Shown piece after piece: positions 22,430 through 32,457 of a stretch of DNA of 64,000 nucleotides; within the stretch, counting starts at the first letter, position 1; each line of letters begins with the position of its first letter. The DNA is taken from NCBI GenBank assembly GCA_023014365.1, contig JAEBUN010000001.1:744001-808000 (forward strand), in the 5' to 3' direction. This stretch comes from Lepiota brunneoincarnata. Taxonomy: Eukaryota; Basidiomycota; Agaricomycetes; Agaricales; Agaricaceae. The translations under genes and the position numbers were made by a program. The notes under the pieces were generated by a model. That model was not told the origin of the DNA and did not search any database. It saw only the letters and a list, made by a program, of their open reading frames with translations.

Positions 22430-23199
22430 GACACATTAACCGATACCTATAATCAGCCTCGCTACCTAAAGTAAGAGTATACAAGGTGGTGAGGCGGAGT
22501 CCTTCTTCCCCCACTGGGACTGTCGTTGCCGGAGGCTGTAAACACATTTTCTCCTTAGCTAGGACCACGAATTAATATTGAGCTACTTTAAGATATTTCG
22601 GCGGGTACGTATGTCTTCAATTAAGCAGGCGGACTATAATTTTACTTACGAACATTAACAGATCCCTTCTTTTTAGATTATAATAAGGACAGTCCTGCCC
22701 TGTGAGGGACCCAGATAGCACAGACATTCTTAGTTAAGTAAGTTAACAAATTGGTTATAAATAGCGCACAAATATTACTTGGCTGAGCTCGGTACTGAGC
22801 AGGTTGGGATGAGAGGGACGTGGCTTGAGGAAAGCCTCGGAGACCCCAGGTGGTGAGGCCGAGGAGGGAGCGCGGTCGGGTCACCCCGGAACCGTGCTAC
22901 CGACTGACTATGCATGTACCGAGCCCGGTAGGGGGGAGAGGTAACAAGAGGGTATGGGTGGGTGGGTTTTTAGAAAGGGCGCTGGCTACGGTGTAGTATA
23001 CACGCGAAAACGAAAATGGGTAGCGAGGTGGGAGTAGGAGTGAAAAGAAGAGTACCCTTGTAGCGTGGCCAGGTCACATGTCTACTCTCGCGCCAGAATC
23101 AGCACATAATGATCCCCTGGGCCCATCCTTACCAGAGGTTCGCGGCAAGTCCCAGGATTTTAAGAGAGGGAGAAGCTTATCATCGACTTCACTCATGCT
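22430..23199. other. 3' flank of PARP copy 1 with possible LTR
   Basis: 22430-22690 is the 3' flank shared with other PARP copies (AACATTAACAGATCCCTTCT). From about 22690 unrelated sequence follows which, on the minus strand, has a TATA-like GCTATTTATAACC and could be another LTR. No gene recognised. Confidence 0.35.
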
Positions 23200-23885
23200 G
23201 TATGTCCAGCCCAATCGCAGAGAGACTATGCCTCTAATGTGAGCGTCCAGATCTGAGCGAGTACATGATAGACCTTACCGACATCTTCAATGTCTAGCAT
23301 ATGAGGTGGCAAATAAAGCTTTGCATCCATATATGTCTCGCAGGGGTCCGGAGGAAGGAGAGAGAATTGTAGTCAGAGGTGCGGAGCAAATGGTTTAGTG
23401 TTTCTTAATGATTGTCACCAGGCCAGGTTGGAATGTGTGGGAACTGAAGACAAAAGGAGCAATGGTCTCAACCATTGTTCTAGCAGCCTCCAGGTTCGAC
23501 TTTGTGCCCAATAATGGCCGTGTGAGGTAGATGTTCGGCAACCTGTAGCGCGGTCATCTCGGGGATCGGGCATTCTGGATCAAATGGGTCAGGACTTGCA
23601 AATGATTTGAGCAATGTTAGAGCTGAGCCGATGACACACAAACTCAATTTCTGCTACTCGTCATATCATCGAAAATCAGGGGGCAGCATGGCACAGAATC
23701 GGCCAGAATGAGCAGGTTGGACGAGATAATCATGGAATGGTGTGTGATAAAAGTGCAAGGGACATTCGTCGGCATCATCGGGTGAGGGTACGTCTAAAAT
23801 GCAATTGAGCTTGCGCAGCGCAGTGTAGAAATCACCAGTGATGCCCAGAAAATTGGAGAGGAACCGTGGGGGTGTGTTGGACTAT
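23200..23885 (-). pseudogene. NACHT gene remnant, region after the NTPase
   Basis: Minus-strand translation gives RFLSNFLGITGDFYTALRKL, then ILDVPSP and HDYLVQPAHSGRFC, which aligns with NFLGI..DFYTALRKL and RDYLVQPTRSGRFC of the NACHT gene at 59045-61027. A weaker match (VIGSALTLL) follows, then stops. It begins abruptly at about 23885, where array sequence takes over. Walker motifs are absent, so only the post-NACHT part is present. Confidence 0.7.
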
Positions 23886-23929
23886 GTACCACTATTTAGC
23901 GGCCGGAGGAATATGGACCGACCGTAGTT

Positions 23930-24240
23930 GCTACCTAAATTAATAGGAGCTCAATCATCTACCTACGGTGTCCATGAGAAGTATGGAATGAAAAACACGA
24001 AAGGAAACAATGAGCATCGAGCTGTATATTTGAAATTCAATCGATTCGCAGCAAAAGAGAGGCATACATTGCATATATACCAGTACGGAGAGTAAAGAAT
24101 GGAAGTCTGCTGTTACCCAAGTCGAAAATAGAAAGGATCTGTTCATATTCGTAAGAACACCATGGTCTGTTTGCTTTGATAGAAGTATACATACTTGCTG
24201 AAACATCTAAAAAGCAACTCAATATCAATTCGTGTTCCTA
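23930..24240 (-). repeat. PARP 3' flank, copy 2
   Basis: Homologous to 27430-27780, 35530-35730 and 39740-40000, each lying just downstream of a PARP gene. All share AGATGTTTCAGCAAG and AACAGATCC(C/T)TTCTATTT. A short frame is partly conserved but carries no motif. Confidence 0.6.
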
Positions 24241-24368
24241 AACAACGAGAGGATGTACTTACAGCCTTCTGCAACTACTCGTCCAGTGGGTTCCGATGGA
24301 CTACGCCTTACTACCTTGTATACTTGTTGGCTAGGTAACGAAGCTGATTAAAGGCATCAGTCAGAATT

Positions 24369-25656
24369 TCACCACCCTCCCCTTGGATGAAGGTGACTCT
24401 TACGCATTGTCCCAGGTGGTAGTACAACCCCATTCGTCCAGAGTGTTTCACCACTACGAATGTTGCGTATGGCTTCGGGATATTTGTTCCAGTCTGTACG
24501 TCCAATAAAATAACCAAAGAGCGATGTTGAAGCCTTTCTGGTACTCACCAGCATCTCCTTGTTTGATGAGCCGCCTCTTAAAGTTAGAGTATGGATCGGG
24601 CCTAGGAGTACCGGTTGTTGGATATCCATTTGTGCCGGCTGTTGAATGAACATTTAGCACCAAATCAGTTGAATCATGGAAAGAACAGTTTACCATGGGG
24701 AAAGCGCAAGACAATGACTTCAACGGGAAGGATAGCGTCTTTTGTGTACACAACTGTCTCAGGGTAATCCAGGTCTCCACCTTGTGCCTTTGTTGCGCCG
24801 GTGACCTTTGGTCAAGTTAGTACAGTTTCAGGCGAAATCGGAATTAGACTTGCGGAGTCATATCCAGCGGGAGGCTTCCTTATATTATGGTCGGCGTGGT
24901 AATACATTTTTGTCTTCCCAACAGCCACGGCGCAGCGCATTAAAACCAAGTTTTGCGATTGATTGTGTGCATTTTTTAGATATTGTCGATTAACAGACTC
25001 TATCGAATGATGACTTCAAAATTCCAATTAGAATTTGTTGAATAAAGACGACCTACTGCTGGAGTTGGGAGCCACATAGGCTCCGTTGCCGAACATGGAC
25101 CCGGTAGCTTTGGAAGTGGCATTGGTGTTCAGGCATCAATTGAACGAAAGCATCCACACTTACCAGCCCTCCCTGGATCAAGAGTCGCGCGCAGAATAGA
25201 GCAAAATGCACACTCGGGTAGGTTACAGGCCTTGGTGTGTGCATTGTCGTCGGCAATGTTGCACGCACGTTTAGTGCCATGCCACAGGTACTGTTGATTT
25301 CCAACCTTCTTACTATATAATTAGCATGATGATCAGCAGGTATGATACCATGAGAGCCGTGGAATAATATACTCGTATTCTTCGTAGTCGTACCAGACTT
25401 GATGACCCGTATGGTTAACATAGAAGACGTTTACAACCCTCGGCTTTGGATTTGAACCTTTCCATTCGCGCCAGAACCTGCTTTCGGCTGAAGAAGCTTT
25501 AGAGTGAGGATTTCCTGGATCTTTCAGGAACGAGTAGATGCGACTCACCGTCCTTGTACAATTCGGAGCTTGGAGAGGTTGTGATTAAGGTCTGCAATGT
25601 TGAGGGTGTGTTAGTTGATGTAAAGTGGCAGGAAAAATACGAACAGCCCCAGACAT
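24369..25656 (-). CDS. PARP-like ADP-ribosyltransferase, copy 2, intact
   Basis: Nine exons as in copy 4. It starts MSGA at 25656, the second exon ends in ELYKD, and the third begins AESRFWREWKG and contains VVNVFYVNHTG. The His exon reads YLWHGTKRACNIADD and keeps the cysteines of ACNLPECAFC. The Tyr exon has MFGNGAYVAPNS, and the Glu exon has LDYPETVVYTKDAILPVEV. Phases agree at every junction and no stop interrupts. One intron, after GYDS, has a GC donor (GCAAGT). The C-terminus differs from copies 3-4, ending about five residues later. The H-Y-E triad suggests catalysis of ADP-ribose transfer from NAD, but the substrate is unknown. Block B lies directly upstream. Confidence 0.8.
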
Positions 25657-25849
25657 GGTCAGTAGTGAATCCTTGAGTGCCCTGGGGAAGGTATCTTTGT
25701 GGGCGCAACGTTCCAGCGTGTATTCAGGTTAAATACATACATAGGTGGCTTCCTTTGTTGGATAGGGGTCGGCCCGGTAATTGCATCCTCACGACTGAGG
25801 TGAACAATATCCGCTGTTGATCAATACCAACCTAATCGATCATCGGACA

Positions 25850-26470
25850 TTTTAGCTGTCACTCGCAGAAGTGATGGTACTGATGCAGTGGCAAATGATT
25901 TCGATACATGTGACTGACGGACGCCTTATCCGGTGCTACCGTTTCGAATTCCGTCAGTAGTATATCGCACAGCTCATGATTCAACTGTCTGTCGGCGGCC
26001 AATTTGCATGCTGTGCGCTCGGACAAGAGAGTGACCGGTGACTGCAAGGAGCAGATGACGGAAGATCGAGGTGATGTGTCGGAGCTCGGATGAAATCAGG
26101 AAAACCTTGGACAGCCAATGCCGACTGTGTCCATAGGTGCTTACAGCATCCATATCGTCTATCGATAAGCCATTCACGCTGTTTCTTGTCAGCACAGGGA
26201 ACCTGCGCACCCAATCAAGCCCTATCACCGTCTCATGCTGGAAGGGCAAGTAATAACAGCTTTCTGAAGGACTATCGAAAGTCAACATCCCCTAAAAACT
26301 ACAGTATGATACGATAACCCAGCTCCATACCTGCGGAACAGGAGGGAGGTTGTGTCACGTTAATACAGTCCTCCCCCACCTCCAGCCTCGAGGATCTGCG
26401 AGCGCCAAAATGTTTGAATGTAGTAGAGTGGCAGTGTTATCTCAGAAATCTTGTCCTGTTCCTGTTCCCA
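25850..26470 (+). repeat. Duplicated block B, copy upstream of PARP 2
   Basis: About 620 bp found, with 80-90 % visible similarity, next to PARP copies 2-5 and inverted at 18.1 kb. It contains the conserved run CATCGATAAGCCATTCACGC. No frame is conserved between copies, so it is more likely regulatory or filler than coding. Confidence 0.65.
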
Positions 26471-26479
26471 CCCCACATT

Positions 26480-26925
26480 GACAGATGGGGGGAACTTATG
26501 CGGGCTTCGCCCTTGCGAAGGGGCTCATCAGAGGGCTTGAGCGCTTCCATAACCCGCCTTGGCTCGTGTAGCGACAGAATTAGAGGATAAACTAAATATA
26601 TTAATTAGTCTGCCTGACCCGCTAACAATGCTGGGGTGCATCCAGGGACCCGGTACAGATAGGGGGGTTTGACCCGGGGCATCTATCCCACCCGAACCCC
26701 TCACAGCACGGCAACTGATGAGAGGCCAGCCCATTGCGTGGTCTTTCACACCACGGCCTTTTTGTCTGTCTGTCTGTGTGTAGACCCCTTAACCAAAGCT
26801 CTTACCTACGTATCAGGCCGACCGTCTCCAAAGAGAGGGCGGCGAGCTGTCAAAGTGCGAGGTTTTGGGATTGAACCAAGACGCCTCAACACCAACATGC
26901 TGCACCGCATACGACTCCGTTGAAC
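26480..26925 (-). repeat. SINE-like repeat, copy 2, with pol III box B
   Basis: On the minus strand 26877-26867 reads GGTTCAATCCC, a full match to the pol III box B consensus GGTTCRANNCC. About 25-40 nt upstream a weak box A-like GTGCAGCATGTTGG is seen. Downstream comes a body shared with copies at 19.3, 31.6 and 39.5 kb. This layout is that of a tRNA-derived SINE. The tRNA of origin cannot be named. Confidence 0.5.
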
Positions 26926-27009
26926 ATGTGCCCGGGCACGTTCCTTGCGCCCAGATACTGACGAAGGGTCCCCCCCCAGAGGTGAACAATACCCGGTGTT
27001 GATCAATAT

Positions 27010-27420
27010 CAATCTAATTGATCAGCGGGCATTGCTGTCACTCGCAGAAGTGGTGGAACTGATGCAGTATCCCAACGAGGCAAATGATTCGATACATGTG
27101 ACTAAGAAGGACACTGGTGGATGCCTTATCTGATGCTACCATCCCGAATTCCGTCAGCAGTATACTTATCACAGTTCATGATTCAATTGTCTGTCGGCGG
27201 AAGCCTAATTCTGCATGCTGTGCGCTCGGACAAGAGAGTCACCGGTGAACGCAAGGAGCAGATGACGGAAAACCAAGGTAATGTGGCAGAGCTCGGATGA
27301 AATCAGGAAAACCTTGGACAGCCATTGCCGACTGTGTCCATAGGTGCTCACAGCATCCACATCGTCCATCGATAAGCTATTCACGCTGTTTCTTGTACTG
27401 CGTTACCTGGCTCAGTGGGG
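27010..27420 (+). repeat. Duplicated block B, partial copy
   Basis: Matches 25850-26200 but ends at 27420, where it joins the 3' flank of PARP copy 3 (CCCCTATTTCATTTTGATGTC). The same junction words occur near 35365 and 38295, so this seam was itself duplicated. Confidence 0.6.
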
Positions 27421-27429
27421 AAAGGCCCC

Positions 27430-27780
27430 TATTTCATTTTGATGTCGCTGGCTATTTACTTGCGATACCCAGAATTAAAGCTTGAACAATATTGTTTAGG
27501 GACCCGGTATGGACTGAGGATGGTCGTTGCAAAGAACTCGCAATGTGCAGTGGCAGTAGAAATAACTACACATTTATCATCGATAACAGGAGGCATACAT
27601 TTCGAAATACTAGTACAGAGAGTGAAGAATGGAAGTATCTCCCTCAGCCAAGCTGGAAATAGAAGGGATCTGTTAACATTAGTAAGAATACAGTACGGTC
27701 CGTCAGCTTGAATAGAAACATGCGTACTTGCTGAAACATCTGAAGGCAACCCGATATTAATTGGCATTTCTAAACAAGGA
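27430..27780 (-). repeat. PARP 3' flank, copy 3
   Basis: Same unit as 23930-24240, here immediately after the 3' end of PARP copy 3. It shares the CTGAAACATCT word and the AACAGATCC stretch. Confidence 0.6.
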
Positions 27781-27891
27781 GGTGGGCTTACATCCTTCTG
27801 CAACTGCTGCCCCAGTGGGGTCCCGCCTTACTACCCTGTACACTTGTTGGCTAGGCAGCGAAGCTGATTGAAGGCATTAGCTCGAACGTCA

Positions 27892-29164
27892 TCATCTATA
27901 GACATGTCTCTTACGCATTGTCCCAGCCGGTAGTACAACTCCATCCGTCCAGAGTGCCTCACCCTGGTAGGTGTTGCGTATGGCTTCGGGGTATTTGTTC
28001 CAGTCTGCAAGTCCGGTAGGATGGGTGAGGGGCGATGTTGAAGCCTTCTTGGCACTCACCAGAGTCTCTTTGATTGATGAGCCGCACAGTGAAGCTAGAA
28101 TACGGATCGGCCCTGGGAACACCAGTCGTGTGATATCCACTTTCACCAGCTATTGGGTAGGGATTTGGTATCAGGCTGGTTGAATTGAAGGTGGAAGATC
28201 CATTTTACCATGGGCAAACTGCAGGACAATGACTTCAACGGGGAGGATAGCGTCCTTTGTATACACGACTGTCTCGGGATAATCCAACTCTCCACCATGC
28301 GCCCTTGTCACGCCAGTTACCTGGATCGAGTTAGTACAGTTTCGCGAGAAATCGGATCCAGACTTACTGAGTCGTATCCATCGGGCGCGTCTCGGAGATG
28401 GTGGTCGTGGTGTCTCAAGTGTCTCGTGTTCCCAACGGCTACGGCGCAGCGCATCAAAGTCAAATAAGGGGATTGGTGGTATTCATTCTTGAGGTAGTCG
28501 CGGTTGATTGACTCTGCCAAACGATTTCAGCAATCCAACTAGGCTTTATTGGACAGGGTGACGTACTGTTAGGGTTAGGAGCTACGTATGCCCCATGGCC
28601 AAACATAGAACCCGTGCCTTTGGGGTATTGTGTTCAATGACCAACTGAATGAAACATTAACACTTACGAGCCCTCTGTGGATCAAGAGTCGCGCGCAGAA
28701 TCGAGCAAAACGCGCATTCAGGCAAGTTACAGGGTTTGGTGTGTGCGTTGTCGTCAGCAATGTTGCACGCTCGTGTAGTGCCGTGCCACATGTAGTGCTC
28801 ATTACCAACGTTCTTGCTGCACAGTTAATGTAATGGTCAGCAAGTGTGGTACCATGAAAGGTGTAAAACAATATACCTGTACGCATCGTAGTTGTACCAG
28901 ACTTGCTTATGCTTATGATCAACATAGAAGACATTTACAACCTGTGGTTTGGTGTGATCGCCTCTCCATTCACGCCAGAACCTGTTTTCGGCTGAACAAG
29001 TTTTAGAGCCAGAAATTTCATGGATCTCGAGGATAAAGGTGGGTGCAACTCACCGTCTTGGTACAGTTGGGAGTCTGGAGACGTTGGGATCAAGACCTAC
29101 AGGATTGGGAGAGTATTAGTTGATGCAAAAGAGGTGGCAGGAAGATACGAACCGCTGCAGACAT
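27892..29164 (-). CDS. PARP-like ADP-ribosyltransferase, copy 3, intact
   Basis: The nine exons splice in phase from ATG at 29164 (MSAA, then VLIPTSPDSQLYQD) to the stop at 27892 (GTMRKRHVYR). The third exon reads AENRFWREWRGDHTKPQ. His lies in HYMWHGTTRACNIADD, Tyr in MFGHGAYVAPNPN, Glu in ELDYPETVVYTKDAILP. These fill the H-Y-E positions of PARP-type transferases. Copy 3 is closest to copy 4. Neighbours are block B and block C upstream and the shared 3' flank downstream. No signal peptide or membrane segment is visible, so a cytosolic or nuclear enzyme is likely. Several introns carry in-frame read-through, so raw ORF finding would misread this gene. Confidence 0.82.
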
Positions 29165-29329
29165 GATCGATAGTGAATTGCTTGAGTGCTCTTGGGGGGG
29201 AGTTATGTCTGGGGGCACAATATTCCAATGCGTATACGGGTTAAATACATGGCCACCTGCAGCAAATAGGGGTCAACTTGATAATAGCGCTCCGGTGGTC
29301 GCGGTTGGCGGCACCATATATTGATCAAA

Positions 29330-29960
29330 TCCATTCCTCTGGGTCAGCATGCAGCCTGTTGCACATCTTACTGGTTATTCAGGAATGGTGGCACAGGTGC
29401 AGTACCCCAATGAAATAATTTGGATTCATATGACCGAGAAGAATTCTGACAGACCCCTTATTTGGTGCCACCATCCTGAGTGTCATTAGTACCGCGCGCA
29501 GCTCGTGATTTCATTTCTTGTCTGTGGCTGGTTTTAGGTGCTGTGCGCTCGGACAATAGGACCACTATTGAATGTGGGGAGCAGAAGACGGGAGATCGAG
29601 GGTGGGATCTTGATATGTCACAACTCGAATGGAACCTGACAAGCCTCCGACAGGCATTGCCATTTGTCTTCATAGGCGCTCCAAGCATTCATGCTGTCCT
29701 CTGTTAGCGCAAGGAGTCCCTTACCAGCGCCTAGCGTTGGAAGGGCCAAGTGTTAGCACCTTTTGGAGGGACGACTATCTACTATCGGTATCCCTCTATT
29801 TCATACATACTGACGTGACTGTTGGAAGTAAGCCAAAATCACTGTATGGTGTGATAACCAAACTCCATACCCACAGAATAAGAGGAGGGTCCTGTCATGT
29901 TAATAGGGTCCTGCTCTGCCTCAGGCCTCGAGGGATCTGCGAGCGCCAAAGACGTATCAG
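29330..29960 (+). repeat. Duplicated block B, copy upstream of PARP 3
   Basis: Same unit and orientation as at 25850. Conserved runs include the TGTGCGCTCGGACAA word and ACTCCATACC.. near the right end. Confidence 0.65.
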
Positions 29961-30960
29961 GGGGATTTGACGTCTTCCATTTGGATGGCGGCTCCCCGGG
30001 CGGCAAACCAGCCATTCGAACGGAATTGGTTGTTGAGGCTGGGAAAGGGTTTTAGCCAGGGTGGCGGCTCGTATAGATGACGCCGAGGATCTCTGAGCGG
30101 GCGATTTTGTTGGTGATATTAATCTTCCGATGTCATAAAATTACATTCTCTCCGTACTCAATGCTATATGCGTGTCAGAAGACAGAGTGGTCGATAGTTA
30201 TGGCTGACAGACCTGATCCCCAGTGAAAGGTTGATCGCAGTGGGTTCACCCAAAGCGGGGGTTATTGCTCCGGATTAAGGCAGTCGCTGTAATTTGCGCT
30301 GGGTCAGGCGGCTCCTTTAGCAGAGTTTAGCAGTACCAGTGCACCTCCATTCGTATCACACCATCTTGTACGATGATGGGAGCTGCTTACATACTGACTT
30401 TGTTATCATTACACAGCTGCATCCCCTCTCACGTACATACATGGCTGAGATCTACAATGATAAGTGTCTAAACATATCCCAGGATACAAGCAAGTTCCGA
30501 TGTCGTTGATACTGGTTGCTAACACTTCCTCTCGCACAGATGGCTCATGGAGGCCGACTGATCCTGAGAAGGCAATGGTCATCTTCCAAGGTACCGCTTT
30601 CCACAAAATGGTCGCGAAATGTTTCCGGGCCCAGCTTTGCTGTTGAACAAGAGCTCCTTTAGGGAATCTGGATCTAGCAGGGTCTGGCTGCACGTATGAC
30701 CAGATGCAGTCGTAATCTAGCCCCTATGTGGGACATGTACCTGAGGCCTGATCTCGGGCTCTGAGTATGTGATAATCACTTGGGCACATTGAGAAGGAAA
30801 AAGAGAAAGAGTCGACGTACCCTCCGATGTTCTTCCATCCTGACCGATGTCAAGCGCCATTCAAAACAACGAGGGTAGCGGTAGTTCTATGCTCGGAGAG
30901 ACAAGATGAGTTTCGCAGGGTCATTGGGAGGGAGCGGAGCGCGGGAAATGAGGGAAGGTG
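29960..30960. repeat. Duplicated block C, first full copy
   Basis: About 1 kb repeated at 38400-39430. Two conserved pieces look exonic. On the plus strand, after a CTCGCACAG acceptor at 30539, a 35-codon frame (RTDGSWRPTDPEKAMVIFQG..) ends in a stop near 30645; its counterpart at 39028 reads RTDGLWKPTDPEKEMAIIQG. On the minus strand near 30000 a decayed version of the 38423-38635 frame is present. No family recognised. Confidence 0.5.
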
Positions 30961-30965
30961 TAGTT

Positions 30966-31546
30966 TTACTTGAGAATGTGAGTGAGCATTGAAGATTTTG
31001 GCATGAGTAAATTGCTTAGAGAAGCAACGTGAATCGTGGAACATGAGTCATAAAAAATTGGTCCTGTGGATGGCAAAGCTCCAATGCCATAGTAGAAAGA
31101 TCCAGTTTCCGCACAACTATAAAAGTCAGAGATCTTGATGGGAATACCGTTGAAACAATATACAGGCAGCTGTCGTGCGGTAAAATGCGATAAAATACGA
31201 CCTTCCTTGACTTGGCGGCTCATCATGTCGTCGTGCCATTGACAGTCCTGCGAACTTGAATAAGTAGGCGTGGCACCAATACTCCGCATCCTCATCCTGG
31301 ATACAAGTCTTTTGAGCCCGTCATGACCTTGGACACCAGTACCTACCGCGCAGAGGCTATCTGAGACAAAACAAGTGGGTAGCAGTGCCTGTCAGGGGAG
31401 TGAAAATGTAAGGTCGTCAGGCCGAGTGACTTTGCCTTGAGTTGAATTCCTAGGTCGCACTTCCACTGGTCGTCATTTTGTAATTTTCCCACATTTGTAG
31501 ATTTCCATCCTGCTAGGTCCTGCCATCCAGCAGACTGTTGTGCCAT
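30966..31546 (-). CDS. Unrecognised two-exon gene
   Basis: Exon 1 is 31546-31347, from ATG (MAQQSAGWQDLAGWKSTNVG). A GTAGGT donor at 31346 and an acceptor TATCCAG ending at 31297 join it in phase to exon 2 (31296-30966), giving about 176 residues. The first exon is hydrophilic with several Trp and His. No domain is recognised. In exon 2 an alternative frame (DEDAEYWCHAYLFKFAGL) also looks protein-like, so the joined frame may be wrong. The gene sits between block C and a SINE-like repeat and has no second copy in the window. Confidence 0.35.
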
Positions 31547-31589
31547 GGTTACCTTGTAATCATGTGAGCCTTTATTTGACCATTGCCAG

Positions 31590-31760
31590 CTGCCAGCTCT
31601 GTCAAACCCGGGGGACTTATGCTGGTTCACTCTCGCGGAGAGGCTCCGTCTACTGTCCGTCTGTGCACAATCCCACCTAATCGCCAGGCCTGCCATCTCC
31701 AAAGCCAGAGCTCGAAAGTACAACGTCTTTGAAACAAGATGCCCATGTACCCAACCAACC
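31590..31760 (-). repeat. SINE-like repeat, copy 3, truncated
   Basis: Shares with the 39480-39735 copy the run CAGCTGCCAGCTCTGTCAAA and the GGGGGACTTATGCTGGTTC word, and with the 26.5-kb copy the CATCTCCAAAG box. The central part is missing. Confidence 0.5.
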
Positions 31761-31779
31761 TACGTCTAGTGCAAGCGTC

Positions 31780-32250
31780 AAGTGATAGTATCTCTCGGAA
31801 GGACTCCTTATCGAAGGTTGGCGTCCCTCCATTTTATATGCGTATGCTGACGTGGTTTTTGTAATAAGTCCCATCACAGATGGCATGATAGCCCGAACCG
31901 GACTCCATACCTGCCGAACCAGGGAATGGTTCTGTCTGTCATATTGATACGGCCTGAGGCAGGCCTTAAGGGTCTACGAGCGCCAGAAAGCTTAAATATG
32001 GTAGTTATCTAAGAAACACCTACGCCACCATCGATAGATGTTTCGATATCAGCACGTTGCATTGCATGCAAGCTGCCATATCGGATTGTGCCTGGGTGCG
32101 TTCCTTGTGCTTTCTAGGTACAACAACGGAACGGGGAATAAGCGCTCGACCGCTGGTGATACAATGTTTAATTCTTATCCGTAGTGATTCGTAGTAATTG
32201 CATGCGACAGATGCTCTCCAAATACTGCATGGCGAGCCGCGCATCACGTA
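31780..32250 (+). repeat. Blocks B (right part) and E
   Basis: 31780-31990 matches the right part of block B (the CTCCATACCTGC word, TACGAGCGCCAGAAA). 31990-32250 is block E, also at 37880-38150 and 42170-42420, with the shared runs CAACAACGGAACGGGG and GCAATTGCATGCGAC-type words. Confidence 0.55.
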
Positions 32251-32259
32251 CCTGCCGCC

Positions 32260-32457
32260 AATAATGCCGATTCCCGTATTTTGTGCGCCGAACAAGTTAC
32301 AGGCACTTGGGCGCTCAATCAAAGCATGAATCCCACGCTCCATAAGGAGGCTGAAGCGCTCACCAATACATAGTCTTAACCCTTCTGTCTTCACCCTCCC
32401 AATGAGCCATTCCCTTCCAACCCCCCAAAATGACCCCATTACCGACGGGCCAACCAC
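32260..32457 (-). other. Conserved minus-strand frame upstream of NLR alpha
   Basis: The minus strand encodes GREWLIGRVKTEGLRLCIGE, then RGIHALIERPSACNLFGAQ, and reaches a GTACGT donor-like site. Similar frames lie at the same distance before NLR beta and NLR gamma. This could be the first exon of a divergently transcribed gene; no family recognised. Confidence 0.35.

Noticed and set aside
22430..23100. Complete third LTR retroelement
   Set aside because: Only a TATA-like word and a TG start; no paired end or target duplication was found.
25053..25421. 122-codon frame across PARP copy 2 (and similar ones in copies 3-5)
   Set aside because: It runs through introns in the wrong register; the correct register shows the PARP H-Y-E motifs.
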